From: RGIG1681 sp045596905
GTDB lineage: Bacteria > Bacillota > Clostridia > Christensenellales > UBA1242
DNA length: 64,000 nt
Direction of reading: 5' to 3'
NCBI GenBank assembly: GCA_045596905.1
Contig: JAZODG010000007.1
Span: forward strand, 70,317-134,316
The position numbers and the translations under genes were made by a program. The notes below the pieces were generated by a model. The model was not told where the DNA came from, did no database searches, and saw only the letters and a program-made list of their open reading frames with translations. Every line of letters begins with the position of its first letter. Position 1 is the stretch's first letter. Positions 25,418 to 33,565 of the stretch are shown here, piece after piece.

Positions 25418-26218
25418 CTATCCCCCCTGCACAACCATCTTTTTTAGTTTTTTGTTCATTAAGATTTTGCCAAGCACCACAAGGCCAACAAGCCATGCGA
25501 TTTGAATGCCAATCTGAATGAATATTTGACTGCCCGAAATGTTCCCGATATAGATTCTGTAAGGCAAATCGGCAACATATCTAAATGGAAAGAAGTTGAG
25601 AACATTCTGCACCACTTCAGGCATCATCGGAATAGGTATAACGCCACCAGCAAGAAATGTTGCAACAGCAACAATAAAACTGAATACGCCACCTGGAGAG
25701 AGTGTATAAAGCACAACAATATATGATATCATATTGATGCTAGTAACTAGAAACGCACCAATCACAAGCGAAATCATAAATAAAATAAACGCTTCAAGCG
25801 AAACAGGAAGTGTAAGTCCCCAGCCAAGTGGCAAGAAGAATAAAATAAACAAAAGTGACACACCCCTGATAATCATTTGTCCAAGTGATTTTGAGAAGAT
25901 TGTTGCATACCAATAATTGTATAGGTTCATAGGTCTGATGAGCTGATAACCAACGTCACCATTCACAATCTTTTCAGAGATTTCAAACTTGCAAACGTCA
26001 AAATATTTGAACATTGCATAACAAATCTGCCCCAGCCAAATATAGCTTGCCATTTGCACAATTGTAAAATCTCCACCATCACCAACCAAAAATTGTCTGT
26101 AAAGCGCAACATACATAAACCCAAAAAACAGCTGTGTTATTGCGCCAGAAATCGCTGAAGTACGATATTGAAAAGACTTTTTTAAATTCATTTTTAATAT
26201 TGAATTAAAGGTTTTCAT
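25418..26218 (-). CDS. ABC-2 type permease, first subunit
   Basis: A 266-residue six-segment membrane protein of the ABC-2 superfamily, paired with the downstream permease. The motif CKFEISEKIVNGDVGYQLIRPMNLYNY mirrors the corresponding loop in the partner (GELDRLLIRP), a feature of these heterodimers. Its ATG overlaps the ATPase stop (ATGA) and the next permease begins three bases after its own stop, so the three genes are a tightly coupled operon. The operon substrate is not predictable from sequence; related systems have been linked to drug and peptide export. Confidence 0.9.
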   Translation of the reverse strand: MKTFNSILKMNLKKSFQYRTSAISGAITQLFFGFMYVALYRQFLVGDGGDFTIVQMASYIWLGQICYAMFKYFDVCKFEISEKIVNGDVGYQLIRPMNLYNYWYATIFSKSLGQMIIRGVSLLFILFFLPLGWGLTLPVSLEAFILFMISLVIGAFLVTSINMISYIVVLYTLSPGGVFSFIVAVATFLAGGVIPIPMMPEVVQNVLNFFPFRYVADLPYRIYIGNISGSQIFIQIGIQIAWLVGLVVLGKILMNKKLKKMVVQGG

Positions 26219-27195
26219 AACTCATACTCCTTGTATAAGTTATAAATAACTTCTTCAAGCTCAAGCGCAGTTGTTGAGATGTCAACAATCTTATATTTCT
26301 TTTCAAGCGCTTGAACAAGCTTTACATAAGAAAACGTTGTTTCAGGAAGATTTTTAAGTTCAACTTCGGTGCCATTGACTGAAAGCGTTTCATAGCCTGC
26401 AATTTCAACATTGTCATAAACTTCAGCCATTTGCACTTTAACCAGCACACTTTTTGAATATTCTTCCTTAATTTTTTCAAAACTTCCGTCATAGAGCTTT
26501 TGACCCTTTCCAATCAAAATGATTCTGTTTGTGAGCGCATCAATATCGCTCATGTCATGAGTGGTCAAAATAACAGTTAGCTTTGTTTCTTTGTTCATTT
26601 GTTTAATAAACTCACGAACCTTGAGTTTTGAAATCGAATCAAGACCAATGGTTGGTTCATCTAAAAACAAAATCTTTGGCGAATGCAACAACGCCCCAGC
26701 AATTTCACATCTCATTCTCTGACCCAGTGAAAGCTGTCTTATAGGCAAGTGCAAAAGCCCGTCCAAATCAAGTTTTTCTGAAAGATTTTTTAAATTTTTT
26801 TCATATTCTGAATTAGGAATCTTATAAATATCCCTTAGCAGCTCATAAGAGTCAATAACAGGCACGTCCCACGCAAGGTTTGACCTTTGCCCAAACACGG
26901 CTCCTATTTGCCTAACATATTTTTTCCTGTCTTTAACTGGGTTGCATCCATTAATAAGACAGTTGCCAGAGGTTGGAGATATAATGCCCGTCATAATCTT
27001 GATTGTAGTGCTCTTTCCTGCACCATTAGGACCAATATATCCAACAATTTCGCCTTCTTTAACTTCAAATGACACGTTTTTAAGAGCTTCAATAGTTTTG
27101 TATTTTCTATGGAACAAACTCAAAAATGCAGCACGAAGTCCCTTTTCCCTACAAAACACCTTGTAGGTTTTTGAAATGTTTTCAAGCTTAATCAT
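26215..27195 (-). CDS. ABC transporter ATP-binding protein (exporter)
   Basis: A 326-residue ATPase of the COG4586 type. Walker A is GPNGAGKST, signature LSLGQRMRCE, Walker B ILFLDEPTIGLD and the switch histidine is in LTTHDMSD. The IGAVFGQRSNLAWDVPVIDSY segment is characteristic of this subfamily. A C-terminal extension of about 90 residues follows the nucleotide-binding domain. The ATG has a strong AGGAGG. It leads a three-gene operon whose long leader contains a terminator-like hairpin, suggesting regulated read-through. Confidence 0.94.
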   Translation of the reverse strand: MIKLENISKTYKVFCREKGLRAAFLSLFHRKYKTIEALKNVSFEVKEGEIVGYIGPNGAGKSTTIKIMTGIISPTSGNCLINGCNPVKDRKKYVRQIGAVFGQRSNLAWDVPVIDSYELLRDIYKIPNSEYEKNLKNLSEKLDLDGLLHLPIRQLSLGQRMRCEIAGALLHSPKILFLDEPTIGLDSISKLKVREFIKQMNKETKLTVILTTHDMSDIDALTNRIILIGKGQKLYDGSFEKIKEEYSKSVLVKVQMAEVYDNVEIAGYETLSVNGTEVELKNLPETTFSYVKLVQALEKKYKIVDISTTALELEEVIYNLYKEYEL

Positions 27196-27270
27196 TTTTC
27201 CTCCTAAAAAATCTTTAATATTCAGTTGTAAAAAAATTTAACCCCCTTGTCTAAAATTTTGGCAAAAAAA

Positions 27271-27315
27271 ATGCACTAAAATATATCAACTAGTTCTGAT
27301 AATATTTTAATGCAT
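27271..27315 (-). promoter_or_regulatory. Terminator-like hairpin in the ABC operon leader
   Basis: An imperfect stem of ~18 bp (TGCATTAAAATAT.TATCA against TGATA.TATTTTAGTGCA) with a short loop, followed on the minus strand by eight T residues. It lies downstream of a strong promoter and ~75 nt before the ATPase ATG, so it would end or attenuate ABC transcription rather than clpB, which has its own terminator upstream. Confidence 0.65.
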
Positions 27316-27336
27316 ACGAATTTCACCACTTATATC

Positions 27337-27365
27337 ATAATATCATACAATTTCAATAGTGTCAA
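27337..27365 (-). promoter_or_regulatory. Sigma-A promoter of the ABC exporter operon
   Basis: Perfect TTGACA (27360-27365), 17-nt spacer and TATTAT (27337-27342). The predicted transcript begins near 27330 and runs about 135 nt before the ATPase start, through the hairpin. Confidence 0.82.
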
Positions 27366-27391
27366 TATTATTTTTAAAAAAATTTCAGAAC

Positions 27392-27416
27392 AAAAACACC
27401 CTTAAAGAGTGTTTTT
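27392..27416 (-). terminator. clpB terminator
   Basis: Stem AAAAACAC with GTGTTTTT and further inner pairs around a loop containing the clpB stop codon, followed by TTTTTGTT on the minus strand. Confidence 0.75.
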
Positions 27417-29993
27417 AATCTCAAAATCTCCGTCTTTTGAATCAACAACAACGGTTGAGTTGGCTTTTATTTGATTTGAAACAATTGCTTTTGCCAAAAG
27501 TGTTTCAATTGTGCTTGAAATGAAACGTTTAAGTGGTCTTGCACCAAACGCAACGTCATAGCCTTGTTCAATGATTGAATCTTTGGCTGCAGCTGAAACT
27601 TCAAGTTTGATTCCCTTTTCTTCAAGTCTGCCCCTAACCTTTTCTAAAAGCAAGTCAACGATATTTCCAATTTGATTTTTTGTGAGTGGATTAAACACAA
27701 TGATTTCATCAAGCCTATTCAAAAGCTCTGGTCTGAATGAGCGTTTCAAGATTGAATGAACTTCATTCACGGCTTCTGCCTTGATTGTTCCGTCTTCTCT
27801 CACGCCGTCCAAAATGGCATTTGCACCAAGGTTTGACGTTAAAATGATTATTGTGTTCTTAAAGTCAACGGTTCTGCCTTGGCTGTCGGTTATTCTGCCG
27901 TCATCAAGCATTTGCAAGAGTATATTGAACACGTCTGGGTGGGCTTTTTCAATTTCATCAAACAATACAACTGAATATGGGTGCCTGCGCACGGCTTCAG
28001 TGAGTTCGCCACCTTCGTCATAACCAACATATCCCGGTGGAGCACCAATAAGTCTTGACACTGAAAACTTTTCCATATATTCACTCATGTCAATTCTCAC
28101 AATATTCTTTTCATTATCAAAGAGTGCTTCAGCAAGCGCCTTTGAAAGCTCAGTTTTACCAACACCGGTTGGACCCAAGAACAAGAATGAACCAACAGGT
28201 TTGTTTGGGTCACCAATGCCTGCTCTTGACCTTAAAATGGCATCTGCCACCTTTGATACAGCTTCATCTTGACCAATAACCCTTTTATGCAAGATTTCTT
28301 CTAATCTAATAAGTTTATCCTTGTCGCTCTCATTTAGTTTTGCAACAGGAATACCCGTCCAGCGTGACACAATCTTGGAAATTTCTTCTTCAGTAACTTT
28401 GTTTCTTAAAAGATTATTACCTTTTGTTTTTTCATATTCGCTTTCACACGCTGCAAGTTCGTTTTCAAGATTTGGAAGTGTGCTATACGATAGTTCTGCG
28501 GCTTTGTTAAGGTCATATTCTTTCTTGGCATGTTCAATCTTTGCCTTAACTTCTTCAATTTCGCCTTTAAGTTTATTGATTTGTTCAATAGACTTCTTTT
28601 CGTTTTGCCACTTTGCAGTCATTTGGTCATATTTTTCTTTTTGCTTAGCAAGTTCTGTCTGAATCTTGGCAAGTCTTGATTTTGAAATGTCGTCAGTTTC
28701 TTTTTTAAGGCCTGCTTCTTCAATTTGAAGACCGATAATTTTTCTATTGATTTCGTCCATTTCAGTTGGCATTGAGTCAATCTCTGTTTTAATGTTTGCG
28801 CAAGCTTCGTCAACAAGGTCAATTGCCTTGTCTGGCAAGAATCTATCAGTTATATATCTATTTGATAACATTGCAGCAGAAACAAGTGCGTTATCGGCAA
28901 TTTTAACGCCATGGAACACTTCATATCTTTCCTTAATACCACGAAGAATCGTGATTGTGTCTTCAACGGTTGGCTCATTAACCATAACCGGTTGAAAACG
29001 TCTTTCAAGTGCTGGGTCTTTTTCAATATACTTTCTATATTCATCAAGAGTTGTTGCACCAATACAATGAAGTTCTCCACGTGCAAGAAGTGGCTTCAAA
29101 ATGTTTCCAGCATCCATTGCACCGTCACTCTTGCCTGCACCAACAATCAAATGAAGTTCATCAATAAACAAAATAATCTTGCCTTCACTCTTCTTCACTT
29201 CAGACAAAACAGCCTTGAGTCTTTCTTCAAACTCACCACGATATTTTGCACCAGCAACAAGACTTCCCATATCAAGTGAAAACACCTCTCTGTTTTTGAG
29301 TGAAAGTGGAACGTCCCCCTTAAAAATACGAATAGCCAAACCTTCAGCAATCGCTGTTTTACCCACACCGGCTTCACCAATCAAAACTGGGTTGTTTTTG
29401 GTTTTTCTTGACAATATTCGAATAACGTTTCTAATTTCATCATCTCTTCCAATGATAGGGTCAAGTTTATTCTTTCTTGCCATGTCAGTTAAGTTCTGAC
29501 CATATTTTTTAAGCACGTCATATGTTTCTTCTGGATTTTGATTTGACACTCTTTGATTTCCCCTTACATTCATAAGTATTTTTAAAAATGAATCTTTATT
29601 TATATTATTGTTTGCAAAAACGTCAGCAACGTCCCTGTCTGCCTTTGAGATTAATCCCAAAAACAAATGTTCAACAGACACATAATCATCTTTCATGGTC
29701 TTTGCTTGTTTTTCAGCTTCAACAAACACTTGATTAAGAGCTTGTGAACCATAAACGCCACTTTGACCTGAAACCTTCGAAAGCCTTTCAATCTTGTTTT
29801 TAGTGTCACTTAAAAGTTTTTCGTGATTCACACCCATTCCCTTCACAATTTCAGGAATAAGCCCATTCTCTTGACTTAGTAACGCAAAAAGCAAGTGAGT
29901 TTGTTCGATTTGACTGTTTCCAAGTTCTATTGCATAATTTTGAGCATTTTGAACAGCCGAAATCGACTTTTCAGTAAATTTTTCAAAATTCAT
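27402..29993 (-). CDS. clpB: ATP-dependent disaggregase ClpB
   Basis: Hexameric AAA+ chaperone that extracts proteins from aggregates with DnaK. The 863 residues have the Clp N-domain (repeat at about residues 1-145), nucleotide-binding domain 1 with GEAGVGKTAIAEGLA, the long coiled-coil middle domain (about residues 400-520) that separates ClpB from ClpC/ClpE, nucleotide-binding domain 2 with GPTGVGKTELSKALAE, and the C-terminal domain. Arginine fingers and pore loops are in their usual places. The ATG at 29993 follows AGGAGAA; an upstream start would add 17 unrelated residues. Expression is under a CIRCE operator, so heat-shock control by HrcA is predicted. Confidence 0.98.
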   Translation of the reverse strand: MNFEKFTEKSISAVQNAQNYAIELGNSQIEQTHLLFALLSQENGLIPEIVKGMGVNHEKLLSDTKNKIERLSKVSGQSGVYGSQALNQVFVEAEKQAKTMKDDYVSVEHLFLGLISKADRDVADVFANNNINKDSFLKILMNVRGNQRVSNQNPEETYDVLKKYGQNLTDMARKNKLDPIIGRDDEIRNVIRILSRKTKNNPVLIGEAGVGKTAIAEGLAIRIFKGDVPLSLKNREVFSLDMGSLVAGAKYRGEFEERLKAVLSEVKKSEGKIILFIDELHLIVGAGKSDGAMDAGNILKPLLARGELHCIGATTLDEYRKYIEKDPALERRFQPVMVNEPTVEDTITILRGIKERYEVFHGVKIADNALVSAAMLSNRYITDRFLPDKAIDLVDEACANIKTEIDSMPTEMDEINRKIIGLQIEEAGLKKETDDISKSRLAKIQTELAKQKEKYDQMTAKWQNEKKSIEQINKLKGEIEEVKAKIEHAKKEYDLNKAAELSYSTLPNLENELAACESEYEKTKGNNLLRNKVTEEEISKIVSRWTGIPVAKLNESDKDKLIRLEEILHKRVIGQDEAVSKVADAILRSRAGIGDPNKPVGSFLFLGPTGVGKTELSKALAEALFDNEKNIVRIDMSEYMEKFSVSRLIGAPPGYVGYDEGGELTEAVRRHPYSVVLFDEIEKAHPDVFNILLQMLDDGRITDSQGRTVDFKNTIIILTSNLGANAILDGVREDGTIKAEAVNEVHSILKRSFRPELLNRLDEIIVFNPLTKNQIGNIVDLLLEKVRGRLEEKGIKLEVSAAAKDSIIEQGYDVAFGARPLKRFISSTIETLLAKAIVSNQIKANSTVVVDSKDGDFEIKNTL

Positions 29994-30048
29994 AATTATT
30001 CTCCTTAACTTGTTTGTGGCTAGATTAAGTTTAACCACCAACAATCAA

Positions 30049-30077
30049 AATATACCACTTATGTTTAGCACTGTCAA
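30049..30077 (-). promoter_or_regulatory. clpB promoter (sigma-A), overlapping CIRCE
   Basis: Perfect TTGACA (30072-30077), 17-nt spacer and TATATT (30049-30054). The -35 hexamer lies inside the CIRCE palindrome, so bound HrcA would block polymerase directly. The leader is about 50 nt. Confidence 0.85.
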
Positions 30078-30091
30078 GTGCAGAGTGCTAA
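30065..30091. promoter_or_regulatory. CIRCE operator for HrcA
   Basis: TTAGCACTG, nine bases, GAGTGCTAA. This matches the CIRCE consensus (TTAGCACTC-N9-GAGTGCTAA) at 17 of 18 arm positions. It sits upstream of clpB and is the binding site for the heat-shock repressor HrcA. Confidence 0.92.
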
Positions 30092-30118
30092 TTATTTAAT
30101 ATTTTTTGCAATAAAAAA

Positions 30119-30138
30119 GACTATGATAAATCATAGCC
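30119..30138 (-). terminator. Terminator after the 232-residue protein gene
   Basis: An 8-bp stem (GGCTATGA with TCATAGTC, one G-T pair) around TTTA, followed by six T residues on the minus strand. Confidence 0.82.
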
Positions 30139-30149
30139 TTATGTTGTTA

Positions 30150-30848
30150 TTATTCTTTTTCAACGCCTTGGTTTTCAACAGCTTTTGTTTGTTCTTGTCC
30201 AAGATAGTTTGCCAAGATTTCAGAACCTTTTTCTTCAATAAGAACTTGAATCTTGTTGCTAGCTTCAACACCTTGAACGTTTGAAATCATAGCCAAACAT
30301 TTTTCTTCAGCGAAAGCCTTAATTTCTTCTGGTTCCAAATCTCCATTATTTTTTGACATATAGCCTTCGTAAGCCTTTTTAACTTCGTCTTTAATAAGTT
30401 CAACAAAGCCTTCAACCTTGCTTCCTGGAATAACATGTTGAATCAAGAAATCTTTTCCTTTAATGCCAGTGCCACCTTCTTTGCCAAAATCGCCAAGTGC
30501 TTCATTATATGCACCCCTAGCAGCATTATAGTCACCTTTTCCAAGACCATGAAGCATGTCGTTCATTTGTCTTAAAAATCCTTGAATATGTTCTTTTTTT
30601 GTTGAAAGGTCATCAACAGCCAAAGCTGAAACACCAGCATAATAAACTCTGCCACTATAAACAAAGTTAAATTCACCTGATGGTCTGCAGAATGCTTCTT
30701 TCATTTGATATTTAATATGGTCCAAACCCTTTGGTGTGTAGTATGGTTTAACCAAATTTCCCCATGTTTCAAGTTCAGCATTAACCCAAGCTTCAAATTG
30801 TCTATATTCTTCTCTCTTTTGAGCTCTTTCTTCTTCACTAATTGCCAT
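30150..30848 (-). CDS. Cytosolic hypothetical protein, 232 aa
   Basis: A soluble, highly charged, helix-rich protein with no signal peptide or membrane segment and no motif I recognise. Aromatic residues cluster in the first 80 positions (WGNLVKPYYTPKGLDHIKY, FNFVYSGRVYYAGVSAL), and the C-terminal half is an acidic helix run. A good Shine-Dalgarno (AAGGAG) and terminator frame the gene, so it is real and monocistronic. It lies between clpB and another unknown helical protein gene, both with their own terminators, which gives no functional clue. Confidence 0.75.
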   Translation of the reverse strand: MAISEEERAQKREEYRQFEAWVNAELETWGNLVKPYYTPKGLDHIKYQMKEAFCRPSGEFNFVYSGRVYYAGVSALAVDDLSTKKEHIQGFLRQMNDMLHGLGKGDYNAARGAYNEALGDFGKEGGTGIKGKDFLIQHVIPGSKVEGFVELIKDEVKKAYEGYMSKNNGDLEPEEIKAFAEEKCLAMISNVQGVEASNKIQVLIEEKGSEILANYLGQEQTKAVENQGVEKE

Positions 30849-30979
30849 AAAATTTCTCCTTGTAAAATTATAACTATCTACACTTTAAACTTAAAATCAA
30901 ACTAATGTCAACTTTTTTAAGCTTTAAACGCCGATTTTATCAATGTTTTTGTATAAAAGTTATAATTTTAAACAAAAAA

Positions 30980-31002
30980 AGAGAGAACTATCCGTTCTCT
31001 CT
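30980..31002 (-). terminator. Terminator after the 129-residue protein gene
   Basis: A 9-bp perfect stem (AGAGAGAAC with GTTCTCTCT) around a 5-nt loop, then seven T residues on the minus strand. Confidence 0.9.
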
Positions 31003-31021
31003 GCAAATTTATTTTTATATA

Positions 31022-31411
31022 TTATTCGCCTGGCTCTGTTGCTGGTTCTTCCTTTGCTGAAGCTGGAGCACCAAGGTCAGTTTTCATTTTTGCAAGCTCT
31101 GCTTTTGTTGCAATCAATGTTTCTTTTCCTCTACTGAGTCCCCTTAGGTCAGTGTTAACAGCATCTCTAACAGCCCACCATGTGCTTCCTGACAATTCTT
31201 TAATGTTCTTTTCAACTTGAGCAAGTGTGTCATCAACGATAACTGAAATTTCATCAATTCTCAAATCTAAAGCTTTGATTGCATCTTTTCTTTCGGTTGC
31301 ATTTTCAATAGCCAAACCAATCTTCATGTCAGCACGAAGCTTTTCCATCATTTCTCTGAGCATTGCAGGTGTAATTTCTTTTTTTCTCTTAAATCTATCA
31401 AAAAATCCCAT
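31022..31411 (-). CDS. Small helical cytosolic protein, unknown function
   Basis: A 129-residue protein that starts with an amphipathic, basic stretch (MGFFDRFKRKKEI), like the membrane-targeting N-termini of some small signal proteins, followed by long charged helices with heptad-like spacing and a disordered Pro/Glu tail (ASAKEEPATEPGE). No family is recognised. It has a GGGAGA ribosome binding site, a consensus promoter and its own terminator, so expression is likely substantial. Confidence 0.75.
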   Translation of the reverse strand: MGFFDRFKRKKEITPAMLREMMEKLRADMKIGLAIENATERKDAIKALDLRIDEISVIVDDTLAQVEKNIKELSGSTWWAVRDAVNTDLRGLSRGKETLIATKAELAKMKTDLGAPASAKEEPATEPGE

Positions 31412-31431
31412 AGATATATCTCCCTGCTTTT

Positions 31432-31460
31432 ATTTTATAATATTCTCTTAAATGTGTCAA
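31432..31460 (-). promoter_or_regulatory. Sigma-A promoter of the 129-residue protein gene
   Basis: Perfect TTGACA (31455-31460), 17-nt spacer and TAAAAT (31432-31437), ~20 nt before the start codon. Confidence 0.82.
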
Positions 31461-31484
31461 TAATAAAATAAATTTTCAATATAT

Positions 31485-31607
31485 TTAAACTAACCTTAAT
31501 TTTACGTCTTCATATTCCCCTCTCAAGTTACTCATTCTTTCGTGGGCTTCGCCATCGAACTTGCTCACACCACAGTGTTCGTCAAGTTCGTTTTTGTGGT
31601 GGTGCAA
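31485..31607 (-). other. GC-richer orphan segment with a 40-codon frame and nested hairpin
   Basis: Unexplained stretch between the tRNA-Glu terminator and the next promoter. It is visibly GC-richer than its surroundings. On the minus strand a 40-codon frame runs from a TTG (LHHHKNELDEHCGVSKF...) to a TAA, without a ribosome binding site. It also contains a nested inverted repeat: outer arms CGAACTTG (31556-31563) and CAAGTTCG (31583-31590), inner arms ACAC and GTGT. It could be a remnant of an element inserted downstream of the tRNA, a small RNA or a tiny gene; I cannot tell which. Confidence 0.35.
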
Positions 31608-31614
31608 ATAAAAA

Positions 31615-31636
31615 AGAGATAGCTTTCGCTATCTCT
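31615..31636 (-). terminator. tRNA-Glu terminator
   Basis: A 9-bp stem (AGAGATAGC with GCTATCTCT) around GAAA, with a T-run on the minus strand, directly after the tRNA CCA end. Confidence 0.92.
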
Positions 31637-31642
31637 TTTTAT

Positions 31643-31717
31643 TGGTAGCACCACGGAGAATCGAACTCCGGTCTCACGCGTGAGAGGCGTGCGTCCTAGC
31701 CGCTAGACTATGATGCC
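31643..31717 (-). tRNA. tRNA-Glu (anticodon CTC), CCA encoded
   Basis: Read on the minus strand, the sequence folds as a tRNA: acceptor GGCATCA with TGGTGCT, D-arm GTCTAGCGGCTAGGAC, anticodon stem CACGC/GCGTG with loop CTCTCAC (anticodon CTC, reading GAG), T-stem CGGAG/CTCCG with loop TTCGATT, discriminator A and encoded CCA. The GTCTAGnGGnTAGGAC D-arm is typical of bacterial tRNA-Glu. It is followed by a terminator. The CTC anticodon makes it a minor isoacceptor beside the usual TTC tRNA, which is not in this window. Confidence 0.95.
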
Positions 31718-31780
31718 ATATCTTTACTACCCTGAAAGTATATCACACATAGTCTGTTTTTGCAATAATTTTTATAAACT

Positions 31781-32173
31781 TTATTCGATTTTAGACTTAT
31801 AAGCCCAAGTTTTATCTTGTTCTTTTTCCAAGAACTCTTCAACAGATTGTTCCTTTCTTGCAATGCTCTTTCCTGTATATTTTTGTTCTTCGTTGAATTT
31901 TTCTCTCTTTTTGATTTCGTCTTTAATGGTTTCTTCCAAATAATCTGCGCCAGCAAAAATTCCTGCATACTTCTTTGAAATTTTATCAACCTTTCTTTTA
32001 CCCCAAAACGAATATACATCAAAGCCATCGTCTTTTAAGTACTTATTCATTTCGTCAGCACATTTTGTTTGCAAAATACCCCTTTGCATTGCAATCTGGT
32101 TGAGAAAATTCTTAAGTTCTTCATCAGAATAATCTGCAATATTTTCTTTTTCAAAATCTTTAATATGTCTCAT
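31781..32173 (-). CDS. Cytosolic hypothetical protein, 130 aa
   Basis: A short, strongly charged helical protein (Lys/Glu rich) with no signal peptide or motif I recognise. The start codon overlaps the end of the upstream 242-residue gene by 14 nt, so the two are probably translated together, and nothing else is known. The central FWGKRKVDKISKKYAGIFAGADYLEETI segment is the only part that looks like a defined domain core. Confidence 0.65.
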   Translation of the reverse strand: MRHIKDFEKENIADYSDEELKNFLNQIAMQRGILQTKCADEMNKYLKDDGFDVYSFWGKRKVDKISKKYAGIFAGADYLEETIKDEIKKREKFNEEQKYTGKSIARKEQSVEEFLEKEQDKTWAYKSKIE

Positions 32174-32888
32174 GCGTTTTCTCCATTATATCCATTGCTA
32201 GATTTTTTATTGCCTTAAATTTAAGTTTTAACTCCTTATTTTTAACAAGTGCAGAGTCAATCATAACCAAAAACGAATAAAAATAACCAACATTATTTTC
32301 TTTAACAGCCTGCTCAAATGTTGAAACAACTGCAATAAAGTTCTCTTTTGAAACTTTGTATAGTTTCACCTTTTTCTTTACTGCCAAAAAATGCACAAAG
32401 TCTCTGAGCATGTTTGAAAGCATTTCAAATTCGTCATAATGCTCTGGTTCGCCTTCAAAAACCACTTCTTTTTGATAGTCAAGTCCAAGTTTTTTTAAAA
32501 TTAATCTCTTAAACTCAACAATAATATTCTTGCAGAATAGTTCATATGGCTTAGTCTCTAAGTCATATGAAAAATACTTATCAAGAACCATGGTTATATC
32601 AAGGTTTTTGTCATCAATATTATTAAGCAAACAAAATATAAAAGCTATTCTATCGTTTTCATCTTCAGGAAGTTTGATAAATGTTGAATTTACAGCATGT
32701 CTCCATGAAGTTTTAAAGTCATAATTAATCATTGCCACAGCAATAACATTATAAACATCTCTAGTGTTTGCAATTGCATACAAGATGTCTGAAATTTTTC
32801 TATCAATTAATATATATTTCGATTCCAACATGCTGCTTATAGCATTCAGGAAATTATCAATTTCTATTGTGTTTTCTGTTTTTGACAT
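32160..32888 (-). CDS. Cytosolic hypothetical protein, 242 aa
   Basis: A soluble all-helical protein of 242 residues, with no catalytic motif visible. The helices are rich in Leu, Phe and Asn, and the two-domain look (break near residue 130) suggests a tandem helical repeat. I start it at the ATG at 32888, preceded by AGGTGATG; an ATG ten codons earlier lacks a ribosome binding site. It is upstream of and overlapping the 130-residue gene. Across a ~155-nt divergent gap lies a DUF4364-type regulator on the plus strand. Confidence 0.7.
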   Translation of the reverse strand: MSKTENTIEIDNFLNAISSMLESKYILIDRKISDILYAIANTRDVYNVIAVAMINYDFKTSWRHAVNSTFIKLPEDENDRIAFIFCLLNNIDDKNLDITMVLDKYFSYDLETKPYELFCKNIIVEFKRLILKKLGLDYQKEVVFEGEPEHYDEFEMLSNMLRDFVHFLAVKKKVKLYKVSKENFIAVVSTFEQAVKENNVGYFYSFLVMIDSALVKNKELKLKFKAIKNLAMDIMEKTHETY

Positions 32889-33043
32889 AACATCACCTAC
32901 ACTAAAAATATAACACATAAATACGATTCAAACAACTAAACTAAAACCAATGTAGAAAATTTTTACGAAAAAGGTCAGATTTGTATTTATTTTTTTTATT
33001 TGATGTGTTATAGTATTGATAGAATTTTTGTTAAAGGTATGCT

Positions 33044-33562
33044 ATGGACACGACAGTTAGTAAATTAATTTTATTATATGTTTTTGATCAAATGGAAATT
33101 CCAATAACAGTTGAAACACTTAACGACATGTGTTGCAGTCAAAATGACTGGCTCACATACATGACCCTAACCGAAATCTTGCCAGAGCTTGTTCAAGCAA
33201 AATTTGTGTTTACAACAGTAAATTCAAAAACAGAATATTATAAAATCACCCAAGAAGGCCGTGATTGTTTAAACTTCTTTTTTATGAAAATACCATCATC
33301 AACTAGAAAAGAAATCAGCTTATACATAAAAAAGAATCGTCAAGAATATAAAAGAAAGCAAGAATACTTTAAAGACTATTTCCAAAACCAAGACGGAACA
33401 TACACCGTTTACTTAAAGATTCTTGAACCACTTGGCACAAAACTTGAGCTTAAACTCAACGTTGCAAACCGTGCAGAAGCAAAAACTGTTTTTAATAAGT
33501 GGAACAAATCAGCCGGCGAAGTTTATGGTGAACTTTATAGAATTTTAATTGACGGAGATTAA
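33044..33562 (+). CDS. DUF4364-family winged-helix protein
   Basis: A 172-residue protein matching the DUF4364 family of Clostridia: an N-terminal winged-helix-like region (residues ~1-95; YVFDQMEIPITVETLNDMC, then YYKITQEGRDCL) and a C-terminal beta-rich part (QDGTYTVYLKILEPLGTKLELKLNV). Such proteins are thought to be transcription regulators, but I know of no defined target. It has AAAGG upstream of the ATG and is followed three bases later by the TSCPD gene, so they form an operon on the plus strand. Confidence 0.88.
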   Translation: MDTTVSKLILLYVFDQMEIPITVETLNDMCCSQNDWLTYMTLTEILPELVQAKFVFTTVNSKTEYYKITQEGRDCLNFFFMKIPSSTRKEISLYIKKNRQEYKRKQEYFKDYFQNQDGTYTVYLKILEPLGTKLELKLNVANRAEAKTVFNKWNKSAGEVYGELYRILIDGD

Positions 33563-33565
33563 ACT

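Noticed and set aside
31485..31717. Prophage or integrative element at tRNA-Glu
   Set aside because: No integrase, excisionase or second att-like copy is visible; only a short GC-richer segment remains, reported as a finding instead.
31708..32028. Minus-strand 106-codon frame opposite in phase to the 130-residue gene
   Set aside because: Out-of-frame shadow inside another gene, runs toward the tRNA, no ribosome binding site.
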